A stretch of DNA of 48,500 nt from Mesostigma viride (GCA_009746045.1 RPFO01000213.1:8999781-9048280); one strand, 5' to 3'; shown: positions 10,901 to 21,205, counted from the stretch's first letter. Numbers and translations: made by a program. The notes: generated by a model from the sequence alone, not told the origin.

Positions 10901-13900
10901 GCTTGGTGGAGGGCCCGCTCAACAACCTGAAGCAATCCATGGTGGCCTTCTCCAAGCCACGCAAGGTATGCGGCCACAACCAACTTTCCGCTGCTGTCGC
11001 CATTGCTCCCATCACTGCCGTGGTTGCTATTGCTGCCGCGTTGCTGCCAGTACTGCTGTCGTTGTTGTTGCTGCTGCGATTGCCATCAACCATCCCTAAG
11101 CACGGCAATGACCGAAGGCCGTGACCTAGTTTTCGAGGCAACCCCTTCAAGGGGTTGCCTTGCGATCCTGTCGACTAACCCCCCAGTTGCTTTCGCATGG
11201 CATGCTGGGCCCCTGCAGATACTGGGCGACCCGCGCGCATTTGCCACCGGGGCTGTACCCTTTGTGCCCGCGCCCACGGCGAGTGCAGAGTCCGGTACCA
11301 GCAACAGCAGCAGCAACAGTCTCAACGGGCCCAGCCATGCAGGGCCGGGGGGGCGCAGCGGCAAGGGCAGCAGCCGGGGGCGAGGTGAGCTGATGAAGTC
11401 CATGCTTCACTCAATGCCAACAATTATTGAAACTACCTTGTACTGTATGGGCTTCAATTTTGATAGGATGTCCCTCAGCCCCCGGCCCCCCCCTTTACCC
11501 CCAGCCCCCACCCCACCCACCCACTGTTGAAAGTGTCAATCATGCTGAACCTGAATTCAGTCCCACGCAACACACCCGGCATCCAACCCACTCCACCTCC
11601 CACTCCACCCAGCTCCCACCCCACCCGGCCCAACACCGCGCACCCTACACCCCACATGTGGACATCCCTGGTTTGTGTCCATGTGCCCACTCACCATTCC
11701 CAATGATGTTGGTTTTTTTCTCGATTATTGTGTGTTTTTTTTCCCCCAAAAGAAAGGTTCATGGTCGTCTCACCTCGTCCACGGCTTATCTGTCCCCTCC
11801 TCCCCCTTGGCCCCATCCTACCCCCCTCGTTTCCCCGCACCTTCCCTCTCCTCCCATCTTCAAACTACTTATTTACTGTACCCTCTGTCTGTGGGGTAAT
11901 CATCCCCCCCCCCCCCGTTCCTCCCAGACCGCTCCGTGTCCGCCAGCGCGATGCCCGTCACGCACACGCGCTTCAACGGTATGGGCATGGCTGGCGGGCC
12001 CAAGCTTGACGGCGCCCCCGTGGGCCCTCTCTACCAGCCCCAGATCAGCCACGCATCCCCCTATGCGATCTCGTCGCCCTTGAACAGCATGCCCTCGGGG
12101 GCCCCACGGCAGCCAGGCAACCCAATGGGACCCACGTCTGGCTCCCGTGGGTTTGCCCCAGCTGGCCGCGGCCAAGGGGGGGGCGCTGCTGGCCGGGGGC
12201 ACCCGATTGGCAAGGCCCCTGGGGGAGGGTTTCCTTCGGATAACGGGCGCGCGGCGGGGGCGGCGTTGCAGCACCCGTTTGGTGGGCTGGGCAGGGGCTG
12301 GGGGGGTGACGACGGCAGCAGTGGGGGGGCTCCGTTCTCGCTGTCGGGGCTGGATGGGGGCCACTTGACCCAGTCGCAGCTCTCGCAGGGCATGGGAGGC
12401 ATGCTCACGCAGGGGATGGAGGGGAGCCAGGGGATGGGCCATGGCCAGGGCATGTCGCAGGGGGGCGACCACTACAGCATGATCGGGCTATCGCAGGTGG
12501 GTGGCCGGCTTCTTTTTTTCTTTTCCTTTTTCTTCCGCCCCTCTCTGCATGGCATCCGCTAATGCCCTGGGGTCACCCCAGCCCACATTGACTAACACGA
12601 GCTTTGTTTCCCTCTCTCCTGGCATCCCCCAGCCTCTCCGCCCTCCCCTCCCCTTGTGCACGAGTTTTTATTTACCTGTCTCGAGCATGTTTTTGGTATG
12701 CTATTTTTGCACTTTGGCTATGCAGGATGGCTTCCGGGGCGCTTCAGGTGAGGACAGCGGCGACCGCGGCCGCTTCCCCAACCTGCCCTCGCTGGGCGGC
12801 GACTTCCTGGGTGGTGGCGGCGGCGGGATGAATGTGGACCAGCGGGGGGGCATGGGGGGGCTTGGGGGCGGCTTCCTGTCAGCCGGCTATGGCAATAAGG
12901 TGGGTTGGGGATTCGGAAGGAAATTTGGTGGGCCACGATGGCGATAAGTTGGATTGGGGGCTTTGTATAATCTTTTATGGCAACACGTGCGTTGGGTTTT
13001 GGATATGTTGTCATTTCAATCCCAAAGCTGTATTTTCGAAAATACTTGTTGTTCTTCCCTGCATCGCGCCTCAGCATATGCATGGGTACTTTTTTTAATC
13101 TGTGAGGTGTTTGTTAGTTTTTATGTTTTTGAGAAAGGAATTCGGCATTTGCTTTGTGATCGCGCGCATTGCACCTTTGCCACGATGTTCACGCGGCTGC
13201 CTGCGTGCTGTAGCCTTGCTGCCAAGAACTCATCAAGGTGTAGCCTTGACGTGATCACCCGTTCGTGGTTGTCTGCAGGAGCTGTTTTCGTGGCCTGCGC
13301 AGGTCTTACAATTTAGCGAGGTGTTTTTCTCATCTAAAGCATTCCCTGGAGTAATCTGTTCTACGTGGGACTGCGGCCGTGCAATGTGGTGATTTATCAT
13401 TAGATACATCTCCAAATTATAACACTGTTCTCCATATTATATCACTGTCAGCTCTCCTATGTGTAGGCTCACCATTCCTACCCGTTGTTTCTGTGCTTTG
13501 CTGCCATCGTGGCAGATGCAAGGAGGCAACAATGGCCAGGGCAACAGCCTGGGCAGCGATGCGCCGGGCGGGCCCATGCAGCACATGGAGTCCATGGTGG
13601 GCGACTACCTGCTGAGCAGCACTACCCAGGTGGGCACCAGGGGCCACAGGGATGGGCATGATGGGTTGGTGGGCCAGCACATGGCACAATGCTCGATAGA
13701 GGTACTACCTCTGCTCTTTCATTTGCTTTTTTTTTTTTTTCTCTCAGCGTTTCTTTCTTTGGTTTTGCTTGCTTGGTGGACGAGAAGCCGGGATTCGTGT
13801 TGCCCTGCCACCGGGGGTGGTTGGGCCAACAGGCTTGGTAGATGTGGGCTGGGTGCTTGGGTTTAGCAAAGCTGAGCATGATGATTTCCCAGGTGGCTCA

Positions 13901-15133
13901 TGCCTCATCTTGACCATGCCGATCATACCTCATGCCGATCTTGTGACCGTGCTAACAGCCGTCGGATGCCACCGTGTGGCCCGTTTTGACCCATGCGTGA
14001 AGAGGAAGTTATCACGCCGGCAATCATGCCAGCTCGGAGGCCGGTGATTGCCGGTTCCTCATGTGCACTGCTTAGGGCAGCCCTGGGGTTTATTCCCTGC
14101 CAAGAACGCGGTGGCATGATAGTGCATCCCCTTGGACTACCTGCAGTCCTTCGGGGGGCGGCACATGAGGTTGCACCCTGTGCCACTTGCACCAGAAGAT
14201 CACCTCCGCCGATATCTCATGTTACCTCTCACTAACCAGTACCAGTGTTGATGCGGATCACATGGTGCCCCTTCGACCTGTCCACCCACGGTTTCTCCGC
14301 GTGCCCGCACCGGACAGGAGTTTGGCTCCCAGGATCTGTCCCAGCCTGGGGGATACATGCAGCCGTTCCAGCAGGGCGGCTTCCAGGGCGGCGCGGGCAT
14401 GTTTGGCGTCCAGCCCTACCATAACCACCCGCAGGAGCTCGGGGGACACCCGATGGGAGGCTTCCCTGCTGCGGGCGGTGCTGGCAACAGCACCGGCAAC
14501 TCGATCGCTGGGGGAGACGCGGGCCAGGTGGGTCGCGTTTTGGGGGCGCTGTTTGCGCCCTCTTTCAACCGTTGCTTGTACTTGACCATGTTTTGGCTTC
14601 CATGCCTTTACTTGGATGTCTTTGCTTCCATGGCTTGGCTTCCATGTCTTCACTGCGATGCCTTTACTTTAGTGTCATCCCTGTTGTTACGCCTTCACTT
14701 CGCTTTGTATGCGTAGCATTTTTTTTCTGTTTAGTTGCATGCCTTCACTCTGATTGCGAGCCGGTGTAATGATTTCTGTAGCCTTTACTTGTTTGCTCTT
14801 ATTTTCAGGTTGTTACTTCGGTGTCTTTTCTCTACTTGTCTCTACTTGTTTCTCACTGTGGTGCTGCCAGCTGTTTTGTTGTGACTCTGTCTCCCAGACC
14901 AATAAGCTTAGCAGATATGTATTTGACGAAACTCATTACTCGTGTGTGATCATTAATATTACCGCTTACAGACACAGTCAGCCTGTCACTTGGCTCTAGT
15001 CCCTTGCTGACCTGTCTGCTTGCGCCCGCCACCACGTTGCTCCCTGCCCGCATCCCCACTCCCCCAGTTCCTGCCCGCCTACCTGCAAGACCCCAAGAGT
15101 AACCCGCCTCGTCAGCGGTACTTCATGGGTTGA
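1901..15133 (+). CDS. UPF1: UPF1 (regulator of nonsense transcripts 1), RNA helicase, 5'-partial
   Basis: ATP-dependent superfamily-1 RNA helicase of nonsense-mediated mRNA decay. It acts in the cytoplasm with UPF2/UPF3 and release factors. Exons: 1901-2473, 3338-4183, 5122-5193, 6685-6813, 8199-8468, 8818-8916, 9625-9702, 10517-10651, 10891-10965, 11219-11384, 11928-12496, 12726-12899, 13516-13629, 14318-14527, 15068-15133 (TGA). The 11384/11928 junction is phase 1 (GAC split); all others are phase 0. The 1,191 residues cover the end of the Cys/His domain ([15 protein letters not shown]), the 1B domain, Walker A GPPGTGKT (3755-3778), [10 protein letters not shown], motif II IDEST (5128-5142), [34 protein letters not shown] and VALTRAR, then a glycine-rich tail with about ten S/T-Q dipeptides, the kind of site phosphorylated by SMG1-type kinases in other lineages. 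The sequence is closer to plant than animal UPF1 ([16 protein letters not shown]). The N-terminal zinc ligands are missing because the window starts inside the gene. Helicase assignment is very secure; tail exon borders are somewhat less so. Confidence 0.96.
2474..3337 (+). other. UPF1 intron with copies of the next exon's 3' splice site
   Basis: The intron opens with GTGAGG. A second AAGGTGAG lies 30 bp downstream (2501). Its 3' half holds three degenerate copies of the boundary that opens the next exon (CAG/GAGGACAACGAGCTG at 3335): 2952-2970, 3118-3150 and 3226-3255. The last matches the true boundary at 26 of 30 bases and would encode EENKPRLVP against EDNELRLVP. Flanking pyrimidine-rich intron sequence (CCCTTGC...ATATCATC) is partly shared, so whole units of roughly 110 bp appear to have been tandemly duplicated. 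A 41-bp imperfect duplication also lies at about 2529-2605. Confidence 0.8.
4691..4960 (+). repeat. 9-bp minisatellite TTGTTCGGC / TTGTTCAGC
   Basis: About 29 tandem 9-mers. Outer units carry TTCAGC and the inner block TTCGGC, so the array probably expanded from the middle. Being a multiple of three, it gives clean shadow ORFs (Asn-Lys-Pro repeats on the minus strand, Gly-Leu-Phe repeats on the plus strand), which lie in an intron and are not genes. Confidence 0.9.
5067..5080 (+). repeat. interstitial plant-type telomeric motif
   Basis: AAACCCTAAACCCT is two units of the (CCCTAAA)n telomere repeat found in plants and some green algae. It lies just upstream of a UPF1 exon. Two units could occur by chance. 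Confidence 0.5.
5222..6262 (+). repeat. 30-bp minisatellite interrupted by an inserted dispersed repeat
   Basis: Units of the type GATAGACCTGCTATAGACCA plus TGTTGCTACA occur at 5222-5297 and again at about 6078-6262. Between them lies a roughly 770-bp block whose first 390 bp recur elsewhere in the window. The simplest reading is one array in a UPF1 intron split by a mobile-element insertion. Confidence 0.75.
5301..6070 (+). mobile_element. dispersed repeat family A (terminus GACAACCAGCGCAGGCCAG), copy 1
   Basis: Positions 5301-5690 match 30,058-30,450 almost base for base. An inverted partial copy lies at 30,469-30,697 and fragments at about 22,060-22,110 and 37,468-37,620. All share the terminus GACAACCAGCGCAGGCCAG or its complement. 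The remaining 380 bp (5691-6070) are unique here. One frame (5669-5902) carries a Cys-x2-Cys...Cys cluster ([17 protein letters not shown]), possibly a relic of a zinc-binding transposon protein, which I cannot name. Transposon class unknown. Confidence 0.65.
6273..6308 (+). pseudogene. ghost copy of the UPF1 motif-II exon end and donor
   Basis: This repeats the end of the exon 5122-5193 and its donor (TGCCTCATCCCGCT identical, ending CAG/GTAC), encoding [11 protein letters not shown] against [11 protein letters not shown]. It lies in the intron downstream of that exon with no acceptor-led exon around it, so it is probably a non-functional duplicate. Confidence 0.75.
6891..6936 (+). pseudogene. 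ghost copy of a UPF1 exon end and donor
   Basis: The sequence GAGCGGCTCATGCTGCTGGG to CCGGCTCATG/GTACGT mirrors the end of the preceding exon (6772-6819, GAGCGGCTCATCCTGCTGGG to CCGGCTCAAG/GTAGGT), 119 bp downstream. One base is missing in the middle, so it could not be read in the same frame as the exon. Confidence 0.8.
7049..7835. mobile_element. 787-bp element with 22-bp perfect terminal inverted repeats
   Basis: TACACCGTCCGCATTGGAAG (+TT) at 7049-7070 is the exact complement of 7814-7835. The outer bases can be read as a TA target duplication (mariner-like) or the flanking GTG at 7046-7048 and 7836-7838 as a 3-bp duplication. The interior is AT-rich with TTTGTTTG runs and (TTAATTAA) patches and has no transposase-like frame, so it would be non-autonomous. 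It lies in a UPF1 intron (6814-8198). Confidence 0.6.
8457..8544 (+). repeat. 44-bp tandem duplication spanning a UPF1 donor site
   Basis: AACCCGGACCAGGTGGGTTG occurs at 8457-8476, where CAG/GTGGGT is the real exon end, and again at 8501-8520. The following bases (GCGTTGGTT..AGGGGTGGGC) are also repeated. The second copy is an intronic ghost donor. Confidence 0.92.
8948..9081 (+). repeat. 67-bp tandem duplication in a UPF1 intron
   Basis: Two nearly identical units begin GATGGCTATAATAGAATACC at 8948 and 9015, each with an internal AAGTGGGTGG that resembles a weak donor. They start 32 bp after a true GTGGGT donor (8917). Confidence 0.92.
10074..10290 (+). repeat. 13-bp minisatellite TTTACCCACTCCC
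   Basis: About 15 tandem units with almost no variation, then degenerate ends (CCGTTCCCTTGACCCACT). It lies in the UPF1 intron 9703-10516. Proline/threonine-rich ORFs across it are artefacts. Confidence 0.92.
10766..10812 (+). repeat. 31-bp intronic duplication carrying CAG/GTAGGT
   Basis: CTGCGCAGGTAGGTGC is present at 10766-10781 and 10797-10812. Each copy carries AG/GT, so the pair could act as an acceptor and a donor. Both lie inside the intron 10652-10890. Confidence 0.85.
12889..13005 (+). repeat. degenerate copies of a UPF1 exon end and donor
   Basis: ATGGCAATAAGGTGGGTTGG at 12889, the real AAG/GTGGGT junction, is followed by ATGGCGATAAGTTGGATTGG at 12938 and a weaker third copy at about 12976 (TATGGCAACACGTGCG TTGGG). 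In the second copy the donor GT is preserved only in altered form. Confidence 0.7.
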
Positions 15134-16079
15134 TGGCACGAGTCGCCCCAGTACAAATGCAATGAACACGTTTCCCGTTCGTGGGGCTTCTTTTACCTCG
15201 AAACGGTCAGGCGCCGCCAGCGCGGGATAAAGCCAGCGTCTCGCAACAGACAACGGATGCTTGGTTCGCCTCGTGGGGCCTCATCCCCATGCCTTGAAGA
15301 GGGGGCTTGAGTGGACTTGTCATCTCTGTTGCCAAGTCACTGTCCTGTTCCCTGTACAAGCACCACAGGGAGAAGAGCCGTCCAGCGATGACACCCCCAC
15401 CTGCGTGGTGGGCTTCCCATCGGCCAAACAAATGCGCTGCTGCTCTCTGCCGGCTTGGCATGGCTGCTGCTATTCGAAAGCCGCGCTGCTATTGCTACTC
15501 TCAAGCAGTGGTGTGGGTATCCCTGAGGCTTGCTCCCTTTGTGCATGCTTGCGCATAGGACAAAGCCAACCGGCACCCACAGCAGGCCATCCAGCGTCAA
15601 AGCCAGCACGGGTCACCTTACACAAGTCTCTGTAAAGGTAACTCGCTGGCTCATGGACTGGCCAGCGGATGGGGCGCGTGGCTGGTTGAGGGAACAAGGC
15701 ATGGTCAAGGCCACAAGGTCACGGTCCCCTCTGCTTCACCTCGCCTGTTTTGACCAGGCAGGTCTTAGTGCGTGGGCCCGTGTGAGCGCGGCCGCCAGCA
15801 CATCCTCACAGCGAGAACGGGGTGCGAGAACAATGCGCCACCTCACCGTCAGGGAATGCCCCCGCGACCGGGAAACGATTCAATCATTTTTTTTCTTCAT
15901 TCAACAACATTCGTGGGCTCTGCTAAGAGGCCACAAACGAGGCCGCCCGACAGCTCCTCGCGAAACAAGGGCGAAAGAGGGCCTTTGGGGTTGCCCCGAC
16001 TCGTCACACACCACCCCTCGAAGCGCCAGGTGGCAGCGGGTGGCGATCCGTCTCGCCTCCAACACACCGCAAGCACGGC

Positions 16080-17632
16080 AAAAGGGTGGGTCTCTCCACC
16101 AGGTCGGTGCCGGCGCAGGGCGAGTTGGTTGGGAACCAAGAGTTCCTCATGCGGTTGTGCGTGCTCGTGGCGCCATCTGGCACGGGGTTTGCCACGCGAA
16201 GCGGTAGCACGAAGCGCTGGGCAGCTCCCTGCACCCCCTTGACAGTGCCCCCGCCGACGCAGGAGATGGTGGCGTGAGGGGCGCGGGGGGGGGAGGATGG
16301 TGGGATGGGATGGGATGGGGGGGGGGGGGGGGGGGGGGGGGGTTGTAGGGTTGTTGGGTGGTTGGGTGGTTGGGTGGTTGGGTGGTTGGGTGGTTGGGTG
16401 GTTGGGTGGTTGGGTGGTTGGGTGGTTGGGTGGTTGGGTGGTTGGGTGGTTGGGTGCTTGGGTGCTTGGGTGCTTGGGTGCTTGGGTGCTTGGGTGCTTG
16501 GGTGCTTGGGTGCTTGGGTGGTTGGGTGCTTGGGTGCTTGGGTGCTTGGGTGCTTGGGTGCTTGGGTGCTTGGGTGCTTGGGTGCTTGGGTGCTTGGGTG
16601 CTTGGGTGCTTGGGTGCTTGGGTGCTTGGGTGCTTGGGTGCTTGGGTGCTTGGGTGCTTGGGTGCTTGGGTGCTTGGGTGCTTGGGTGCTTGGGTGCTTG
16701 GGTGCTTGGGTGCTTGGGTGCTTGGGTGCTTGGGTGCTTGGGTGCTTGGGTGCTTGGGTGCTTGGGTGCTTGGGTGCTTGGGTGGTGGCTGGTTGGGTGG
16801 GTGGGTTATTTTGTTGGGTGGTTGGGTGGTTTGGTATCTGGTTGTTGGGTGGGTTGAGGCGGTGTGGGGTGGGGTATTCAAGCAGGGTAACCCTTGGGGG
16901 TTGTTGAAACCACATCTCATCTGTCACATCGGCTGAATTGGGGGCTCTATGGGGCGCACCAGGGGGCTGACCGTATGCGCAACCGGCAGCAGGAAACTGC
17001 AATGACAGTCGGGCCGCAGTGGCGCGCCTGCCACTTGCCAGGCTGCTGCTGAGGGCGTGCAACCAGGGAGAGCAACTCCCCAATATATTTAGCCGCCACT
17101 CGTCAACCGCCATTTCTAATAAACCAAACGCCTGCCCCAATACAACCTGCCACGTGGCGTCCGGAGTGGTATCGTTGCGGATCACAGCAGGGCGCCCGGC
17201 GAATCCCTGCATGAAGCATGTGTGAGAAAAGCCACGCCATTGGCTGCCAGCTGTGCGGGGCATGGCGCGTTGGCTCGTGGATACAAGATGTGGCCCTTCC
17301 CTGAGCACGCGCTCAAGGTGGGTGCCCAGGCAATACAGTGGAGGAAGGCTATCCGCGCCCTCGGGCGTGGCATCGAGTCGTTTCACACGGTCCAGAGCAC
17401 CGGTCACGGCGTTGATGCTAGGAAAAAGCCTGGGGGTAATTCCTGGCCGCGGCAGCGACCAGCCATCATCCCGCAGAGAAAAGATGCAATGGAAAAGATG
17501 CAATGGACATAAAGAAGCGGGGCAGCTTTCTTGTACGGGCTGCTCCCGGGCCTTGGCTTCTGTGCAACAGCATGCCAAGCAAGGCACGCCAGGGGTTTCT
17601 GGGGGTTCTTGGCTCGCACCCACTGCCAGCAA
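16080..17632 (-). CDS. candidate minus-strand gene, unrecognised
   Basis: A minus-strand frame stays open from 17,632 past the minisatellite. Two parts look coding by composition: about 17,480-16,870 (includes FAGRPAVIRNDTTPDATW and VTDEMWFQQPP) and about 16,285-16,080 (includes QRFVLPLRVANPVPDGATS and MRNSWFPTNSPCAGTDLVE). They are joined only by the 8-bp repeat, which reads as Pro/Thr/Gln/Lys/His octapeptides and would more naturally be an intron. I recognise no family, and neither start nor splice sites can be fixed. It may be two exons of a real gene or chance open frames in GC-rich DNA. Coordinates are approximate. Confidence 0.25.
16350..16795 (+). repeat. 8-bp minisatellite TTGGGTGC / TTGGGTGG, over 50 units
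   Basis: After a poly-G run (about 16,318-16,342) come roughly 12 units of TTGGGTGG, then over 40 of TTGGGTGC with a single TTGGGTGG at about 16,517. The G-triplet spacing could form G-quadruplexes on the plus strand. Both strands stay open in several frames because the unit contains no stop. Confidence 0.93.
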
Positions 17633-18363
17633 TCGGAAGCCCTCCTGCGCGTTCGTGGCATTTCACTGGCAAGATGTCTGGAGTCCACTACACTCGGCGC
17701 GATGATTCTGTCGTCACAAACAGCTGAAGTGGCTGCTGCCGCAATTCCAGTACGGTGATGTCTTCGTGGGTTGCATCCTTCGTAACCGGACATTGCTTTG
17801 GTCCGCCTGTTCGCGGCGGCTTGGGCGCGTCCCTTGGGATACCTGCAGCAGTAATGTCGACAGTGACAGCCGCAGCCACAGCTGCCGAAGGTGGCTAAGC
17901 CGAGACAGCATGACCTAGGCCCTGGTATCGATGGGACAAGCTCTGGTATACCTGTCAATTCATCTGTGCGGCCAGGCATTTTTTTCCCTGCCGGCCATGC
18001 CGGTCTCTGGGGTGTTTCGCCTTGTATTAGTGTGTCATCCAGGTAGTGTGTCAGCCAAGCTGCATCAAATTCGGTGTTGCCAAGCAGCAGCCTGATATTC
18101 TTGCACCAAAACCTGGGCGGGCTGCCAGCTGGGGTGACTAGCTTCCTAGTGCGCTGGGGTCATCAATTTGCACGCATGTTCATGAGCGTGAGGCACTTTT
18201 ATGCAGTCAACGGACAGTGTTTCTTCGAGCAATTATTCGTTGTAGCGTATGTGCCTGCCTGCCATCTCTATTTATTTTTGGATGGTCCGGGCCAATGCGT
18301 ATTTGAACAATCAACCATGCCATGAACCAGCTCCATGTTACTTTTCTCACAAACATGCACATT

Positions 18364-18690
18364 GATTAACCCCGACTCCCACAATTTTACCCCGACTAGG
18401 TTGTCGCCAGTTCTCAAGTTGTCAAAATTGACACTTCATTCACGCCGTCGGACTTCACTCGCGCCATTTTCTACTTCTTTTCGTACATGGCTTGCGTTGG
18501 GTTCATCGATGAGCATCGACGGTCATCACATCCGGTGCATTCCGACGGCGGAGAATAACTATAAGTTCGCCACAGCACAGCGCGACGCAAGGGCTCTTTT
18601 CCATGTACAACGTGAGATGCTAAGTCCGCATCGCTGACCGGAAATTCCGTCCAACACCGTCGTATACAGTACTACCAGTCAACCGCTTCT
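18364..18690 (+). repeat. dispersed repeat family B, copy 1
   Basis: It matches 39,905-40,275: shared blocks include TTTTACCCCGACTAGG, the ATGGCTTGCGTTGGGTTCAT stretch (about 18,488) and TCCGTCCAACACC near the end. A short frame reads MACVGFIDEH in both copies but soon diverges. Class unknown. Confidence 0.75.
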
Positions 18691-18860
18691 CTGCCTTTTA
18701 ACCGTCGAATGCGCAATCGATCTAGAAACGTTTCCGCGACGCTTCGATCCGCGACTTCGGTACTTTCCCTCACCCTTGACAGGTTGCATTGCAGGCCGTG
18801 CCCCTGGCCTAGTGATCACGAACGAGCTTGTGGTGGGCCGACTAACATTAGAATTAATTA

Positions 18861-19070
18861 CTAGCTGACCTCCTTTATGCCGACGACATCACGCTAATCG
18901 AGAAGCCGGAGTCTGCCCAACTTTGGCTGGACTGCCTGGCACTCGAGGCCTGCTCGGGCGATTGGTCTAGAAATCAGCGCCCCAAAACGGAGGCCCTGGC
19001 CCTCGGCATGGCAGCTAGGGCCCCCGCCCACACTCCGCCTCTTAGACGACACCGAGGTCAAATACCCTAG
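18861..19070 (+). pseudogene. LINE reverse-transcriptase fragment (YADD motif)
   Basis: The plus-strand frame LADLLYADDITLIEKPESAQ followed by LWLDCLALEACSG contains the catalytic YADD box of non-LTR reverse transcriptases. It aligns by eye with a minus-strand copy near 23,650 (LADLIYADDTTLIARPE). The frame stops at 19068. A homologous KLLGSWLPD stretch continues in another frame to about 19,140, where a retroposon tail interrupts it. Decayed fragment. Confidence 0.85.
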
Positions 19071-19144
19071 CTACTTCAGGCCGCTTCAAGCTGCTCGGCA
19101 GTTGGCTTCCCGACTGCCAGGACGACCTGACGACACGGATCGGC

Positions 19145-19200
19145 ATTAATTAATTAATCAATTAATTAATTAAACTCGTGCTCCCGTTGGGGAGTCACGG
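19145..19200 (-). mobile_element. retroposon 3' tail, inverted: (TTAA)n and stem-loop
   Basis: Read on the minus strand this is stem-loop CTCCCCAACGGGAG (19181-19194) with extra outer pairing CTC(C)GTG/CACGAG, then a TTAATTAA-rich tail (19145-19174). It matches the LINE end at about 28,655-28,705 and interrupts the reverse-transcriptase fragment. Confidence 0.65.
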
Positions 19201-19202
19201 AG

Positions 19203-19490
19203 CACCGCAGTGCTTTTAATCCATGCGTGTGCACAACAGGGAGGGCTGGGAGGCCCTATGGCTATACAGCCTGCAGCTAGTAGGGCACCTAGCTCGCACC
19301 AACCAGGTAGACACCTCACGTGGCCCCCCCGCAGGACTGCGACCAGCCCAGCCTGGCAGGCACCTCCTGACGTGGGCCGGGCCCAGTGATGTTAGACGCC
19401 GCAAGGCCCGCACCTTCAAAGAACAGCTAGTAGAGGACACGGGGGGCATAGGCCTCTCTGTGATTTGGAAGAAGATGATGGACAATTTTA
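19203..19490 (+). pseudogene. LINE ORF2 C-terminal fragment
   Basis: It encodes LVGHLARTNQVDTSRGPP and RRRKARTFKEQLVEDTGG, the C-terminal region found in L1-like ORF2 proteins downstream of the reverse transcriptase. A near-identical copy lies at 28,196-28,400. It is cut at about 19,490 by an ATTTA-rich stretch into which the TTAA element at 19,507 inserted. Confidence 0.8.
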
Positions 19491-19506
19491 ATTTAATTTA
19501 ATTTAA

Positions 19507-21205
19507 CCCCTAAATGGGCAGAAATACTGCCGATGCATCGGCTGTAACTTCACAATTTTGCAAACCAGATGCCATCCAACCCACCCATATCCAATGGCTG
19601 TCCTTGGGGGCCAAGCATGTCCATGAGTTGCCCTTCGGGTTGGTATATCACAACCTTACATATATGCAGGGTAGGCCATGTATAACTGCCGTCAAAGTCA
19701 GGGGGGTCAAGACGAGCGTTTTCATTTTTGGTAGAATGTGCATTTTGAATTATGTTGTAAGAGCTAGGCACCTACCACTTCAGGGATGATAAACAATTAG
19801 TTGCTGAACAGTTTGAGCCATTGGGGTCATCATTTGGGTGGGTATGCCAGCAGTTACACCCAGTACAGCCCATAGGGGTACCGTTGGTAAAAAGCAACCA
19901 AGGGGGTAGGAGTGGGCATACTACCTACTAATACCTACTAATATGGCCCCCAACCATGCCACACAATACATTTCCCTTCCACAATGATGGGGAAACATAA
20001 CTGCATCATCACACTGCCCTTACATGGCACCTATGTGCAGGTGCCACCTTGTCCATGCACGTAGGTAACGTGGTACGGATACCCTACGCAAGGCATGCAT
20101 TCTAGGAGGCAGCCACCAACAAACTAGTGATTTTAAGCCTATTTCAGCTTGCCCTAGCAAGAATAAACTAGGCCTAAGCTGCTATAGCTTGCCAGGTGAT
20201 GGCCAGCACACCTGGTGGCACATGCTGACAATGGGAAGCTTCTACTCACCGGTTACATGCTTGATGATGCCACAGAGACCAGCCAACTGCCTCACACTCA
20301 TGCAATATGTGTGTGGGAAATGTATAACAAACATATATGGAGGTATTCAAACCCATACAGCATCTAAAACTTATCACCATCACACTGTGGCAGGTCAACT
20401 GACTGAGGGAAGCATCTAAGAAGGGTGTTTTAGAAAGGGGCCAGGCCAGGGTCAAGAAAGAGCATGAATAATGCAAAAAGAATGTGCTACACAAGCTAGA
20501 ACGTATATATAAACGTCAAACATCGATAGGAAAACGATGCTGAAGCTTTACCAGGCATGGATGGCGTTACCTTGGCCCAGGCGGTGGCCGCAAAATGGCG
20601 CATTTCGGCACACCAAAGTTGTGCATCATGGTCGCTGGATTCGGCGATTTCTGGCCACCCTTGCACGTTTACGACTACTATGTATCATAAAAAGTACAAA
20701 GAAACCAATATATCCTTTAAAATACGCCGGAAAGGTATTGCTGTCAACGTTTCTATCGTCCGGCCTGATCGCAGTTTTTTCCAGCAAGAACGCTGCCGAC
20801 ACCTATCAAATGGCATTCCCGCGAACCAAAAATTGGCCTGTGTGATCTTTAGGACGTATAAAATCAATTTCCTAAGTTTGGTCAGAAAATTCGAACGAAA
20901 ACGTAAATGCCATGCGTGGGCGCAAGCCGCCATGGCCAGGTCGTCGTTTTCCGGAATGCACGTTGTACGTGAAAAAGTACCCTGACCCCTTGTACTTTGA
21001 CCGGCCATGACACCTCTATAACTTTGTCAGAAGTATGCAAACCCTAGTACCATGCTGTGAGGAAAATTATAAACTTTCGATCTTCTCAGCTAAACGTTTC
21101 CTAATTCTCAATAGTTTTCGCGGCATTTGGTCCCCCGAGAAGGGGCCGACGTGTCGGCTGTAACTCAGTTTTAGGCGGAAAATCGGCAGCCAGACCATTT
21201 AGGGG
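19507..21205. mobile_element. 1,699-bp TTAA-flanked element 1 (piggyBac-like, non-autonomous)
   Basis: CCCCTAAATGG at 19,507-19,517 is the exact complement of 21,195-21,205, and both ends abut TTAA (19,503-19,506 and 21,206-21,209). A second patch (CTGCCGAT) is shared just inside. TTAA target duplication plus C-rich termini is the signature of piggyBac-type cut-and-paste elements. No long frame or transposase motif is seen, so it probably depends on an element elsewhere. TCGGCTGTAACT occurs near both ends in direct orientation. Confidence 0.75.

Larger units (their letters stand above)
15134..18360. other. unassigned region after UPF1
   Basis: It begins with the UPF1 3' untranslated region, whose poly(A) site I cannot place. 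It then holds the 8-bp array at about 16,350-16,795 and a weak minus-strand coding candidate (below). A 15-bp tandem duplication lies at 17,484-17,513. Nothing else is recognisable. Confidence 0.6.

Noticed and set aside
16004-17632. A 542-codon minus-strand open frame as one intact protein
   Set aside because: More than a third is the translation of an 8-bp repeat without stop codons; only the flanks look coding, so I list it as a weak multi-exon candidate.
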